A stretch of DNA of 64,000 nucleotides from Solidesulfovibrio carbinolicus (GTDB taxonomy: Bacteria > Desulfobacterota > Desulfovibrionia > Desulfovibrionales > Desulfovibrionaceae), in NCBI RefSeq assembly GCF_004135975.1, contig NZ_CP026539.1, positions 62,001-126,000 on the forward strand, given 5' to 3'. The position numbers were made by a program, and so were the translations under genes. Below the pieces are notes generated by a model. That model was not told the origin of the DNA, did not search any database, and saw only the letters and a program-made list of their open reading frames with translations. Of this stretch, positions 22,484 through 31,535 are shown piece after piece. Positions within the stretch are counted from its first letter, which is position 1. Each line of letters opens with the position of its first letter.

Positions 22484-24013
22484 CTATTTCATGGTGGCGG
22501 TGATGTATTTTTTCATGGACCTGCGGTCCACGAACTTGTCGTTGCCCAGGATGCGCACGGCCAGGGAGCCGGCGACATTGCCGAAAAAGGCCACAAGCTC
22601 CTCGTGCACGTCCATGAAGCAGGCCATGGCGGCCACGGAGAACAAGGCGTCCCCGGCCCCGACCCGGTCCACCACGGTGGAGGAAAATGACGGCACCCGG
22701 ACGAACTCCCGCTGGGGCGTCCACAGCGAACAGCCCCGCGCCCCCTGGGTGACCAGGGCGGCCCGCACGCCCAGCCGGCCGCCGACCTCGACCAGCAGCG
22801 GGCGCACCTCGCTGACCTGGTCGCGGGTTTCCAGGCGCAGCTCGTGCTCGGCCAGGGCGAAAAAATCCGCCCGCGGATAGCGCCCGATGGTGTTGAACCC
22901 CCGGTTGCCGGCGTTGGCCTGGGTGTTGACGGCCAGAAACGGGGCCTGGGCGGCCAGCGCCTCGACCATGGCCGAGGACACCATGCCGTGGCCGAAATCC
23001 GCGACAATGACCATGTCGTAGCCGGCCAGAAGCTGGCGCAGCCTGTCGCACAGGGCCGCGTCGAGCTCGGCCGGCAGCGGGTCGTCCTTCATGACGTAGA
23101 TTTCCAGCACCTTGTTGAGGGAACCTTCGTCAATAAATCGACGCTTGAGGGTCGTGGGGGCCTGGGGGCGGGTGAAAAAATGCGGCGTCACGTTGGGGCG
23201 CAGGCGGTCCCGGATGAAGCCCTCGTGCCGCTGGGTCTCGCCGAGCATGGTCAAAAGCCCCACCTCGCCGGCAAATCCGGCCACATGGTTGGCCACGGCC
23301 AGGGCCCCGCCGGCGTACAGGTCATGGGACAGGTACTTGAGCGCCAGGATGGGGTCCTTGGACGATTTCCCCAGGGCGGCGGTGATCTGGTATTCGTCCA
23401 AAATGGTGTCGCCGACCACCAGCACCTTGAGATCGCGCATGGCCTCAAGCTTGCCCAGCAGCTCGGCCAGGGGGTAGCGCTTGCGGAACATCCGCAGGTA
23501 TTCGTCCATCTCCTCGCCGTATTTGGCGATGTATTTGTTGATGAGGTTGGAGGAGCTGAACACGATGTCCGAGGTGAAGACGAGCTCGGCGCCGATTTCG
23601 CGCACCACCTCGGCCTCGGGGCCGATCTTGCCGGCCGGGTCCGAGGCCACGTCCTTGAATTCGTCGCCCTTGGCGTAGACCGCCGGCCGGATGATCCGCA
23701 GGGTCTGTTCGGCCGTGGGCCATTCGTTGACGGCGACATAGTCGGTCTCGCCAAGCGACGCCAGCGCCTCGGCGCGCAGGGATTCCGTGAAGGCCGGCCG
23801 GTCCGGCCCCTTGTCCACGAACCGGTCCGGGGTGAGGCTGACCATGAGCACGTCGCCGTGCTCCTTGGCCTGGGTGAGGTAGCGGATGTGGCCGATGTGC
23901 AGCAGGTCGAACACGCCGTGGCACAGCACCACCCGCTTGCCCTGTTTGCGCAAGGACGCCGCGATCTCTCCCAGCTCCGCGATGGTTTTGATCTTTCTTT
24001 CGACAGCGGACAT
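22484..24013 (-). CDS. HldE-like bifunctional nucleotidyltransferase/kinase with reversed domain order
   Basis: 509 residues, start ending at 24013 with an AAGGAG site. Residues about 25-150 are a cytidylyl/adenylyltransferase domain (GVFDLLHIGH at 33-42, the HxGH motif; then YAKGDEFKDV). Residues about 195-509 are a PfkB/ribokinase-type sugar kinase (VLVVGDTILDEY; YAGGALAVANHVAGF; VDRVGAGDALFSVAAMA with the catalytic Asp). Canonical HldE, for ADP-heptose synthesis, has the kinase first; here the order is reversed. Together with the GmhA-like and HAD-like genes it could make an NDP-activated heptose-like sugar. The true sugar and nucleotide are unknown. Confidence 0.87.
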   Translation of the reverse strand: MSAVERKIKTIAELGEIAASLRKQGKRVVLCHGVFDLLHIGHIRYLTQAKEHGDVLMVSLTPDRFVDKGPDRPAFTESLRAEALASLGETDYVAVNEWPTAEQTLRIIRPAVYAKGDEFKDVASDPAGKIGPEAEVVREIGAELVFTSDIVFSSSNLINKYIAKYGEEMDEYLRMFRKRYPLAELLGKLEAMRDLKVLVVGDTILDEYQITAALGKSSKDPILALKYLSHDLYAGGALAVANHVAGFAGEVGLLTMLGETQRHEGFIRDRLRPNVTPHFFTRPQAPTTLKRRFIDEGSLNKVLEIYVMKDDPLPAELDAALCDRLRQLLAGYDMVIVADFGHGMVSSAMVEALAAQAPFLAVNTQANAGNRGFNTIGRYPRADFFALAEHELRLETRDQVSEVRPLLVEVGGRLGVRAALVTQGARGCSLWTPQREFVRVPSFSSTVVDRVGAGDALFSVAAMACFMDVHEELVAFFGNVAGSLAVRILGNDKFVDRRSMKKYITATMK

Positions 24014-24056
24014 CCTCAATCTCCTTGTTGCGCCGCCCGCGTCCTGCGGGCGGCCT

Positions 24057-24914
24057 TCAGGTCCAAAGCTGGCGCACGCACGGCAGCGGCCGCAGCCCGT
24101 CAACGGGATCGGCCCGCCATTGCCTGTCCGCCGCTTCCGCCGCGACCGGGGCCTTGACGCCGTCCCCGTCGGCCAGACAGCCCAGGCGCACGGCCCGGAT
24201 CATGGCCTCGGCCTGCCGGGGCAGCCAGCAGTGCCCGGCGGCGTATTCGGCCCCGGCGGCGTCCAGGTCGAGATGAAATTCCACAAGGCTTGCGCCGAAG
24301 CGGTGGACGGCGCGGTGCACCACGCCTTCCTCCACGGTATGGTCGGACCAGCCGGCCGGACAGCCAAAGGCCTCGCGCAGGGTCGCGATGGCGGCAAGAT
24401 TGGCCTGCCGCGCCGGGGCGGGATAGCCCGACACGCAGTGCAGCAGGGACAGGTCGTCGCAACCGGCGTCGCGCAGGGCGGCGACCGCCCGGCCGACCTC
24501 TTCCAGGTCGGCCATGCCCGTGGACAGCACCACCGGTTTGCCTGTCGCGGCGCAGCGCCGCAGCAGGTCCGTCCAGAGCAGTTCGTAGGACGCGACCTTG
24601 AGGGCCTGCACATGGCCGGCCAGCAGGTCCACGGCCTCCAGGTAAAAGGGCGTGCACCAAAAAGCGACGCCATGGTTTTGACAGCAGGCCGCGATGTCGG
24701 GAATAAACGATTCCGGCAGCTCCCACTCCCGACGGCGGCGGTGCTCGGGGCTGCGCGACAGAATTTCCGGCGCGAACAAGGCATCAATTTTAAACAATTG
24801 AAACTTGACGGCGTCGCAGCCGATGGCGGCGGCCGTCTCGATAAACGCCACGCAGCGCTTGAAGTCGCGCGCGTGGTTGCTGGATACTTCCGCGATAAAC
24901 ATCGGCGTCGGCAT
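24057..24914 (-). CDS. NeuB/PseI-family nonulosonic acid synthase lacking the SAF domain
   Basis: 285 residues from the ATG ending at 24914 (GGAGAGG site). Family motifs in order: FIAEVSSNH, AVKFQLFK, WCTPF, KVASYELL, LSTGM, LLHCVSGYPAP, GWSDHT and VEFHLDLD. The enzyme would condense phosphoenolpyruvate with an N-acetyl hexosamine-type sugar, as in sialic, legionaminic or pseudaminic acid synthesis. Family members usually run to about 340 residues with a C-terminal SAF (antifreeze-like) domain that covers the active site. Here the gene stops after the barrel, 43 bases before the next gene start. The usual IEKH is VEFH. It is the first gene of the minus block, divergent from PseF. Confidence 0.85.
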   Translation of the reverse strand: MPTPMFIAEVSSNHARDFKRCVAFIETAAAIGCDAVKFQLFKIDALFAPEILSRSPEHRRRREWELPESFIPDIAACCQNHGVAFWCTPFYLEAVDLLAGHVQALKVASYELLWTDLLRRCAATGKPVVLSTGMADLEEVGRAVAALRDAGCDDLSLLHCVSGYPAPARQANLAAIATLREAFGCPAGWSDHTVEEGVVHRAVHRFGASLVEFHLDLDAAGAEYAAGHCWLPRQAEAMIRAVRLGCLADGDGVKAPVAAEAADRQWRADPVDGLRPLPCVRQLWT

Positions 24915-25100
24915 GGCGCCTCTCCAGGTCCGGCCGGATTGTTGGGGCCCGGGGCAAACCGCCCCGGCCGGCCCGCCAGGCTGCCCGGCGTGTCGGCCGC
25001 TACGCAACATGCATAACGAATGCCACTTTTTTACGCGGATCGGATATTGCATAGGCAGGCCAGGCAGGCCCGCACAACCACCGGCAGGGAGCCCTTTGCC

Positions 25101-25781
25101 ATGCAAATCGCCATCATCCCCGCGCGCGGCGGCAGCAAACGCATCCCGCGCAAGTCCATACGCCCCTTTTTGGGCAAGCCCCTGATCGCTTATGCCATAG
25201 AGGCCTGTCTGCAAAGCGGGCTTTTCGACCATGTGCTCGTCAGCACCGACAGCGAGGAGTTCGCCGCCGTGGCCCGCGAGCACGGGGCCGAAACGCCCTT
25301 TCTGCGGCCGGCCGAGCTGGCCGGGGATTACGTGGCCACGGCCCCGGTGGTGGACCACGCCCTGGATTGGGCCACCCGCCACTGGGGCCGGCCGGACCGG
25401 TTCTGCCAGCTCTACGCCAACCCCTTTGTCACGGCGGAAAACCTCGCCGGCGGCCAGGCGCTGCTGCGCCGGGAACGGGCCAACGTGGTCCTGGCCGTCA
25501 CGACTTTCGCCTACCCGATCCTGCGCGCCCTGGCCTTGGACGAAGCCGGCGGCGTGGGCTACGCCTTTCCCGAATACCGGGAAAGCCGGTCCCAGGATCT
25601 GCCGACGTTCTACCATGACGCGGCCCAATTCTACTGGCACGAACTCGCGGACATTCCGCCCGACCGGACAAAGCCCCGCAACCTCCCCTACGTCGTGCCC
25701 CGCCACATGGCCGTGGACATCGACACCGAAGAGGACTGGACCATTGCCGAACGGCTCTTCCAGGCTTTCCGCCAGCCCTGA
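25101..25781 (+). CDS. pseF: Pseudaminic acid cytidylyltransferase (PseF-like)
   Basis: 226 residues from ATG 25101. The N-terminal IAIIPARGGSKRIPRKSI is the CTP-binding signature of CMP-nonulosonate synthetases, and SGLFDHVLVSTDSEEFA, a GAETPFLRP stretch and FYHDAAQFYW fit the PseF subgroup. It would activate pseudaminic acid (or a related sugar) as CMP-Pse in the cytoplasm. It is the first gene of the long plus-strand block, divergent from the NeuB-like gene with 186 bp between them, and overlaps PseG. With PseB, PseC and PseG present this supports a Pse-type rather than a sialic acid pathway. Confidence 0.88.
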   Translation: MQIAIIPARGGSKRIPRKSIRPFLGKPLIAYAIEACLQSGLFDHVLVSTDSEEFAAVAREHGAETPFLRPAELAGDYVATAPVVDHALDWATRHWGRPDRFCQLYANPFVTAENLAGGQALLRRERANVVLAVTTFAYPILRALALDEAGGVGYAFPEYRESRSQDLPTFYHDAAQFYWHELADIPPDRTKPRNLPYVVPRHMAVDIDTEEDWTIAERLFQAFRQP

Positions 25782-26823
25782 CGCGGCGGCCCCCCCCGGC
25801 CCCGAGGTCGCCTTTTTCTGCGAAGGCTCCCGGGCCCTGGGCCTTGGCCACGTGGAACGCTGCCTGGCCGTGGCCCGGGCCCTTCGCGACGGCCATGGCG
25901 CGGCCTGCCGGTTCGTGTTCCGGGGGGACGACGACGTCCTGCCCAGGCTGGGGGAATTTGCCGTGACGCGCCTGGAACGGGCGGACGATTTTTCCCGCTG
26001 GAACCCGGACCGCGCCCCGGCGGCGGCGGTTTTGGACCTGCGCCACGACCTGGACCCGGCTTTTTTCGACCGGCTGCGGGCCCGGGGCGTCTTTTTGGCC
26101 GCCCTCGACGATCCCACGGCCAACAGGTTACGTTGCGACCTGGTTTTTTATCCGCCCGTGCCCCAAACCCAAGCCCTGGACTGGGCAGGATTTTCCGGGA
26201 TCGTGCTGCGCGGCTGGGAATATGTTCCCCTGCGCCGTGAGTTTGCCCGCCCCAAGGACCCCGCGCCGACGGCCGAACCCGATCCGGGGCGGCCCAGGCT
26301 GCTCGTGGCCATGGGCGGCAGCGATCCCTGCGGCCTGGCCGGGCGCGTGCTGCGCGTGCTTGGGCCGCTGTCCCAGCCCCGGCAAACCACCGTGGTGGCC
26401 GGGGCCCTGGACGCCCGGGCCGGGGAGCTGGCCGCCCTGGCCGGGCCAGACGTCGTGGTGCGCCGCGATGTGCGCGACATGGCCGGGCTCATGCGGGCCA
26501 GCGACCTGGCCGTGGCCGCCTTCGGCATGACCGCCTACGAACTGGCGGCCTGCCGCGTCCCGCAACTATTGCTGTGTCTGACCGACGACCACGCCCTGTC
26601 CGCCTCGGCCCTGGACCGGGCCGGCGCGGCCGTGTCCCTGGGCCGCCACGACACGGTCACGGACCGGGAGATCGCCGCCGCCCTGGAAGCGCTGCTCGGC
26701 CGGCCCGACCTGCGGGCGCGGCTGCGCGAAAACGCGGCGGCGCTGGGGCTTGGCGACGGCGCGGCCAACATCGCCGCCGCCCTGACGCGGCATCTGGAGA
26801 ACGGGTGTGACAAACGACCCTGA
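25744..26823 (+). CDS. pseG: PseG-like nucleotide-sugar hydrolase (GT-B fold)
   Basis: About 359 residues; TTG 25744 is the best in-frame start (GAGG site at 25731-25734) and overlaps the end of PseF. The glycine motif SRALGLGHVERCLAVARAL near the N-terminus and MGGSDPCG in the middle, with the C-terminal donor-binding FGMTAYELAACRVPQL, match UDP-2,4-diacetamido-trideoxy-altropyranose hydrolase. That enzyme releases UDP before condensation by PseI. It is longer than the Campylobacter enzyme but shows no attached acetyltransferase domain. The start codon is the least certain part. Confidence 0.82.
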   Translation: MPNGSSRLSASPDAAAPPGPEVAFFCEGSRALGLGHVERCLAVARALRDGHGAACRFVFRGDDDVLPRLGEFAVTRLERADDFSRWNPDRAPAAAVLDLRHDLDPAFFDRLRARGVFLAALDDPTANRLRCDLVFYPPVPQTQALDWAGFSGIVLRGWEYVPLRREFARPKDPAPTAEPDPGRPRLLVAMGGSDPCGLAGRVLRVLGPLSQPRQTTVVAGALDARAGELAALAGPDVVVRRDVRDMAGLMRASDLAVAAFGMTAYELAACRVPQLLLCLTDDHALSASALDRAGAAVSLGRHDTVTDREIAAALEALLGRPDLRARLRENAAALGLGDGAANIAAALTRHLENGCDKRP

Positions 26824-27745
26824 CGCGCCCCGGCGCTGGAACGGCCACCACGGCCCGGTGCTGCACAGCCGGGACGGCTTCGACGTCATCGACTGCGCCG
26901 CCTGCGGCTTCCGCCATGTCGTGCCCATTCCCGACGAGGACGCCCTGCGCGACATTTACAAGCACGACTACCACGTCAAGGACAAGCCGCTCATGCTCCA
27001 GCACCAGCTGGAGGACCGGGAATGGCTGGAGGCCACGGGCGACGCCCGGCTGGCCGTGCTGGAACGGCTGCTGGGCCGGGTCGGCTCGCTGCTGGACGTG
27101 GGCGCGGGCAACGGGTTTTTCCTGGCCCGGGCCAAGGCGCTGGGCTGGGCCGCCCGGGGCGTCGAGCCCTCGGACAAGGCCGCCGCCCACGCCAGATCCC
27201 TGGGGCTGGCGGTGGACTGCGAGACCTTCGGCCCGGCCTGCGCGGCCCGGCTTGGCCGGTTCGACGTGGTCCATCTGGGCGAGGTGCTGGAGCATCTGCC
27301 CGACCCCGCCGGCATGTTGCGCCTGTGCGGCACGGCCCTTAATCCCGGTGGATTGCTGGCCGTCAGCGTCCCCAACGACTACACCGCCGTCCAGCGCGTC
27401 CTGCACCAGGATCTGGGCGTTCGCCCCTGGTGGGTGGCCCCGCCGCACCACCTGAACTATTTCGACCGCGACAGCCTTGAGGGACTGTTTCGCCGCACGG
27501 GATTTGCGCCCTGCCACGCCGCTGTTTCCTTTCCCATGGAACTCTTTTTGCTCATGGGCAAAAATTATCTGGACGATCCGGCCCTGGGCAGGGAATGTCA
27601 CGCCATGCGCAAAGCCCTGGAGCTGGCGCTTCTTGGCAGCGGCAACAGCCGCCTTCTTGAGGCCCTGCACGAAGGTTTCGCCAGGGCCGGAATGGGCCGC
27701 ACGCTCCTTGTGGTCGGCCGCAAACAACAACAGGACGCGCCATGA
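26807..27745 (+). CDS. SAM-dependent methyltransferase
   Basis: 312 residues from GTG 26807, overlapping the end of PseG. An N-terminal CAACGFRHVVP fragment of a zinc-ribbon precedes a class I methyltransferase domain: LLDVGAGNGFFLARA (motif I), VHLGEVLEHLPDP and GGLLAVSVPND. HHLNYFDRDSLEGLFRRTGF is the common C-terminal segment of sugar and glycan methyltransferases. It probably O- or C-methylates a sugar of the same pathway as the Pse genes. The next gene overlaps it by four bases. Confidence 0.85.
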   Translation: MTNDPDAPRRWNGHHGPVLHSRDGFDVIDCAACGFRHVVPIPDEDALRDIYKHDYHVKDKPLMLQHQLEDREWLEATGDARLAVLERLLGRVGSLLDVGAGNGFFLARAKALGWAARGVEPSDKAAAHARSLGLAVDCETFGPACAARLGRFDVVHLGEVLEHLPDPAGMLRLCGTALNPGGLLAVSVPNDYTAVQRVLHQDLGVRPWWVAPPHHLNYFDRDSLEGLFRRTGFAPCHAAVSFPMELFLLMGKNYLDDPALGRECHAMRKALELALLGSGNSRLLEALHEGFARAGMGRTLLVVGRKQQQDAP

Positions 27746-28491
27746 ACAGACTGCAAGGAAAGATCGCCCTGGTGACCGGCGGCGGACGCGGCATCGGCCG
27801 GGCCGTCAGCCTGGCCCTGGCCGGCCAGGGCGCCGCGGTGATCCTCTCCTGGGTCGCCGACCCGGCCCGGGCCGAGGCCACGGCGGCCGACATCGCCGCC
27901 CGGGGCGGCCAGGCCCGGACCCTGCCCCTTGACGTCGTCGATCCCGCCTCCATCGACGCCGCCGCCGCCGACATCGCCGCCCGGGAAGGCCGGCTGGACA
28001 TCCTGGTCAACAACGCCGGCATCAACCATCCCAACGATTTCGACCGCATCACCCCCGAGGAATGGGACGCCGTCATGGCCGTCAACCTCAGGGGGCCGTT
28101 TTTGTGCACCCAGCGCTGCCTGGGCCTTTTGCGCCAAAGCGCCGGGGCCAGCGTGGTGAACATCGGCTCGGTCAGCGGCCAGTACGGCGGCCCCCGTACG
28201 GCCCATTACGCGGCCAGCAAGGCCGGACTGATCTCCCTGGGCCAGGTGACGGCCCGGTTCGGGGCCCAGTGGGGCATCCGCTGCAACACCGTGGCCGCCG
28301 GCGTCATCGCCTCGGACATGGGCGAGGCGGGCCTGCAAAGCCCGGTGGTGCAAAAGGCCGTGGAAAACGTGCTGGCCAAGCGCCTGGGAACCCCGCAGGA
28401 AGTGGCCGACGCCGTGGTGTTCCTGGCCTCGGACGAGGCCGCCTACATTACGGCCCAGACCATCAACGTCAACGGCGGCCTCTACTTCTAG
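27742..28491 (+). CDS. Short-chain dehydrogenase/reductase (FabG-like)
   Basis: 249 residues. Classical SDR marks: TGGGRGIGRA (NADP-binding), NNAGIN, the catalytic Ser in NIGSVSGQYG and Y-A-A-S-K, ending in the FabG-like INVNGGLYF. In this setting it likely reduces or oxidises a keto-sugar or other small precursor rather than acyl-ACP. It starts within the stop of the methyltransferase gene (ATGA) and is followed by a split transketolase pair. Confidence 0.88.
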   Translation: MNRLQGKIALVTGGGRGIGRAVSLALAGQGAAVILSWVADPARAEATAADIAARGGQARTLPLDVVDPASIDAAAADIAAREGRLDILVNNAGINHPNDFDRITPEEWDAVMAVNLRGPFLCTQRCLGLLRQSAGASVVNIGSVSGQYGGPRTAHYAASKAGLISLGQVTARFGAQWGIRCNTVAAGVIASDMGEAGLQSPVVQKAVENVLAKRLGTPQEVADAVVFLASDEAAYITAQTINVNGGLYF

Positions 28492-28517
28492 GCCCGCCGC
28501 AACAGGACAACGCGCCC

Positions 28518-29354
28518 ATGAATCCCGACCTGCTTGCGCGCCTGCGGCGGTTTGCCGCCGAGCTGCGCGCCTCCATCATCGTCATGAACTGCCACGCCGG
28601 CTCCGGCCATCCCGGCGGCTCGCTGTCCTGCGTGGAGATCGTTTCCTGGCTGTTCGACCAGGAAATGCGCTTTTCTCCCGAAAACATGGCCGATCCGGAC
28701 CGGGACCGCTTCATCCTGTCCAAGGGCCACTCCTGCCTGGCGCTCTACGCGGCCCTGGCCGAAAAAGGCTTTTTTTCCAAGGACGCCTTCCGCAGCCTGC
28801 GCCACGTGGACGGCATGCTCCAGGGCCACCCCGACCGGCTCAAGACCCCGGGCGTGGAATTCAATTCCGGCTCCCTGGGCCAGGGCTTTTCCTTTGCCCT
28901 GGGCTGCGCCCTGGGGGCCAAGCGGGCCGGCCGGCGCAGCCGCGCCTACGCCTTGCTCGGCGACGGCGAACTGGGCGAGGGGCAAGTCTGGGAAGCCTGC
29001 ATGTTCGCCGCCCACCACGCCCTGGACAACCTCGTGGCCGTGGTGGACTACAACAAATTCCAAAGCGACGACCTGTGCACCCGGATCACCGCCCTGGAGC
29101 CCCTGGCCGCCAAGTTCGCCGCCTTTGGCTGGCATGTGCTGGAAATCGACGGCCACGACTTTCGGGAGATCGCCAACGCCTTTGCCCGGGCCCGGGCCAT
29201 GGCGGGGCGGCCCACGGTCATCATCGCCCACACGGTCAAGGGCAAGGGGGTGTCGTTCATGGAAGGCGTGCCCAAATGGCACGGCAGCCTGTGTCCCAGC
29301 GGCGAGGAGCGGGCCTGCGCCCTGCGCGAATGCGGCCTGACGGAGGCGTTGTGA
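28518..29354 (+). CDS. Transketolase, N-terminal subunit (pair 1)
   Basis: 278 residues. The thiamine diphosphate motif is GDGELGEGQVWEA followed by the VVDYNKFQ Asn, and AGSGHPGGSLS and SKGHSCLALYAAL match transketolase N-terminal domains. Transketolases of this split type are encoded as two adjacent genes; the partner is the next gene (TGATG overlap). It would move a two-carbon ketol unit between sugars. In sugar clusters such pairs can serve special pathways, including chain extension or branching. A second pair lies at 38653-40390. Confidence 0.9.
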   Translation: MNPDLLARLRRFAAELRASIIVMNCHAGSGHPGGSLSCVEIVSWLFDQEMRFSPENMADPDRDRFILSKGHSCLALYAALAEKGFFSKDAFRSLRHVDGMLQGHPDRLKTPGVEFNSGSLGQGFSFALGCALGAKRAGRRSRAYALLGDGELGEGQVWEACMFAAHHALDNLVAVVDYNKFQSDDLCTRITALEPLAAKFAAFGWHVLEIDGHDFREIANAFARARAMAGRPTVIIAHTVKGKGVSFMEGVPKWHGSLCPSGEERACALRECGLTEAL

Positions 29355-30286
29355 TGGAAAACATGCGCGACGCCTTCGGCAAGGCCCTGACCCGGCTGGC
29401 CGGCCAACGCGACGATTTCGTGGTGCTCGACGCCGACGTGGCCGGCGGCACCGGAACCCACCATTTCCGCGCCGCCTATCCCGACCGGTTCATCCAGTGC
29501 GCCATCGCCGAGCAGAACATGTTTTCCATGGCCGCCGGCCTGGCCTCCACCGGCGTCATCCCCATCGTGACCTGCTATGGCGTGTTCGCCTCCATGCGCG
29601 CCCTGGAACAGGCCCGCAACTCCATCGCCTATCCCGGCTTCAAGGTCATCATCGCCGCCAGCCACCTGGGGCTCGACGTCGGCCCCGACGGGGCCACCCA
29701 CCAGGCCCTGGAGGACATCGCCATCTACCGGGCCGTGCCCGGCATCCAGGTCGTGTCCCCGGCCGACCCCCACGAGCTGGCTTCGGTCCTGCCTCGCCTG
29801 CTCGACGGCGATTCCCCGGTCTACCTGCGCACCGGCCGCAGCCCCCTGCCCGACGTTTTCGCCCCGGACACGGCCTTTGACCACGGCCGGGCCCAGGTGC
29901 TCCACGAAGGCCGCGACACCGCCATCCTGGCCGTGGGCGTCATGGTTCACCGGGCCGTTGCGGCCGCCAGGCGCCTTCAAGACGAAGGCGTCGGCTGCCG
30001 GGTGCTCAACATGTCCTGGCTTAAGCCCATGGACGAGGCCGCCGTGCTGGCCGCCGCCCGGGAGACCGGGGCGCTGGTCACCTGCGAGGACCACAACAAA
30101 TACGGCGGCCTGGGCGGAGCGGTGGCGGAAATCGTCGGCGAGGGCCATCCCGTGCCCCTGCGGCGGGTGGCCATCCAGGACGTCTACGGCGAATCCGGCG
30201 ACCCGGACGACCTGGCCGCCAAGTACGGCCTGACCACCGACCACATCATGGCCGCCGTGCGCGCGGTCCTGCGGCGCAAGGGCTGA
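29354..30286 (+). CDS. Transketolase, C-terminal subunit (pair 1)
   Basis: 310 residues from ATG 29354, overlapping the previous stop by one base. It carries the pyrimidine-binding domain (CAIAEQNMFSMAAGLA with the catalytic Glu, GLDVGPDGATHQALEDIAIY, VVSPADPHELASVL) and the C-terminal swivel domain (AVGVMVHRAVAAARRLQ; VTCEDHNKYGGLGGAVAE). It completes the enzyme with the 28518 product. A decayed copy of the same family lies at 61351-61476. Confidence 0.9.
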   Translation: MENMRDAFGKALTRLAGQRDDFVVLDADVAGGTGTHHFRAAYPDRFIQCAIAEQNMFSMAAGLASTGVIPIVTCYGVFASMRALEQARNSIAYPGFKVIIAASHLGLDVGPDGATHQALEDIAIYRAVPGIQVVSPADPHELASVLPRLLDGDSPVYLRTGRSPLPDVFAPDTAFDHGRAQVLHEGRDTAILAVGVMVHRAVAAARRLQDEGVGCRVLNMSWLKPMDEAAVLAAARETGALVTCEDHNKYGGLGGAVAEIVGEGHPVPLRRVAIQDVYGESGDPDDLAAKYGLTTDHIMAAVRAVLRRKG

Positions 30287-30287
30287 G

Positions 30288-31535
30288 ATGGAGGGCTTGG
30301 TCGTTGTGGTGCAGGCCGCCTCCCGGGCCTGGAGCGGCGCGCCGGACTGGTGCCTCAACGAGGTGGACGGCCGGCCGGTGGTGGCCCTGACCGTGGCCCG
30401 GGTCCTGGAGCATTTCCCCGGGGCGGCGGTGCGCGTCGCCGCCCCGGCCTTCGACGCCGGCGGCCGGCTCGACGACCTGCCGGCCCTGTTTCCCGGGGCC
30501 GACCTGGGCGTGGTCTACGGCCATGACGCCAGCCCCTTGCGGCGCATGCTGGCCGTCCTTTCCGGCCGGCCCGAGGACGCCTTGTGCCTGCGCATCGACG
30601 GGCTGCATTTCGGCTGGCGGCCCGACCACGCCGCCTTGATGCTCGCCCGCGCCCGGGAGCTGGGCCTGGACTGCGTGAAAATGCCCGACGACTACCCGGT
30701 CCAGCTCACCGCCGACGTCTACCGCCACGGCGCGCTGCGCCGGGCCCTGGCCCTGCTTGAGGGGCATGGGCAGGCGGCGCTTTACCACGTGCACCCCAAA
30801 TTCTTCATGCTGGCCCATCCCGAGGCCTTTGCCTGCCTGCGCCTGGCCGACGCCCCGCCCGTTCCCGACGACTGGCTGCGGCGCTGCCGGGATATCGCCC
30901 GCGACGTCTACACCGAAGGCCGCATGCGCGTGGCCGAGGGCGGTCAGGCCGGGAGCCGCATCGCCGCCGGCGACCAACTGACCTTCCACTACGAGCTGGC
31001 CCTGGAGCACGTGTCCGCAAGCGACGTCGTCCTCGACGTGGCCTGCGGCCCGGGCTACGGCTCCCGGATGCTGGCCGGCCGGGCCGGGCGCGTCTTCGGG
31101 GCCGACCTCGATGCGGCCGTGGCCGCCTGGGCCCGCCGGCCGGGCGATCCCCCGAACCTGGGCTTTCTGGCCGCCGACGTGACCGCCCTGCCCCTGGCCG
31201 ACGCCTGCCTGGACATGGTCACGAGCTTCGAGACCCTGGAGCATGTCGAGCCCGACCCGTATTTCCGGGAGCTTCGACGCACGCTGCGCCCGGGGGGGCT
31301 GCTGGCGCTGAGCACCCCGCAAAACCGGCTGGGCCATATCCCGGTCAACGCCCAGCACCGGCGGGAATATTCCCTGGACGAACTGCTGGCCCTGGTGCGG
31401 CCGCATTTTGCCGTCGAGGCCGTCATCGGCGTGAAGCAGGGCCGCATCGTCTTTCCCGGCGATCCCTTTGGGCAAAACACGATGCTCCTGTGCCGCCGGC
31501 CGGCCCCGGAAGCAGTCGAAAGCCGCAAGCCATGA
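30288..31535 (+). CDS. Fusion: nucleotidyltransferase-like domain + methyltransferase
   Basis: 415 residues. Residues 1-200 resemble the SpsF/spore-coat cytidylyltransferase group (VVVVQAASRAWSGAPDWCLNEVDGRPVVAL, then LRIDGLHFGWRPDH), though the usual GxGxR nucleotide-binding loop is unclear. Residues 215-410 are a class I methyltransferase (VVLDVACGPGYGSRML; VTSFETLEHVEPDPYF; GGLLALSTPQNRLGHIP). A single protein would therefore both activate or recognise a sugar and methylate it. The gene begins 1 bp after the transketolase stop and overlaps the ATP-grasp gene by four bases. Confidence 0.75.
   Translation: MEGLVVVVQAASRAWSGAPDWCLNEVDGRPVVALTVARVLEHFPGAAVRVAAPAFDAGGRLDDLPALFPGADLGVVYGHDASPLRRMLAVLSGRPEDALCLRIDGLHFGWRPDHAALMLARARELGLDCVKMPDDYPVQLTADVYRHGALRRALALLEGHGQAALYHVHPKFFMLAHPEAFACLRLADAPPVPDDWLRRCRDIARDVYTEGRMRVAEGGQAGSRIAAGDQLTFHYELALEHVSASDVVLDVACGPGYGSRMLAGRAGRVFGADLDAAVAAWARRPGDPPNLGFLAADVTALPLADACLDMVTSFETLEHVEPDPYFRELRRTLRPGGLLALSTPQNRLGHIPVNAQHRREYSLDELLALVRPHFAVEAVIGVKQGRIVFPGDPFGQNTMLLCRRPAPEAVESRKP

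Noticed and set aside
24915-26123. An N-terminal extension of the NeuB-like protein (to 688 residues)
   Set aside because: The extension is antisense to PseF and PseG and low in complexity; a strong ribosome site and normal family N-terminus occur at the ATG ending at 24914.
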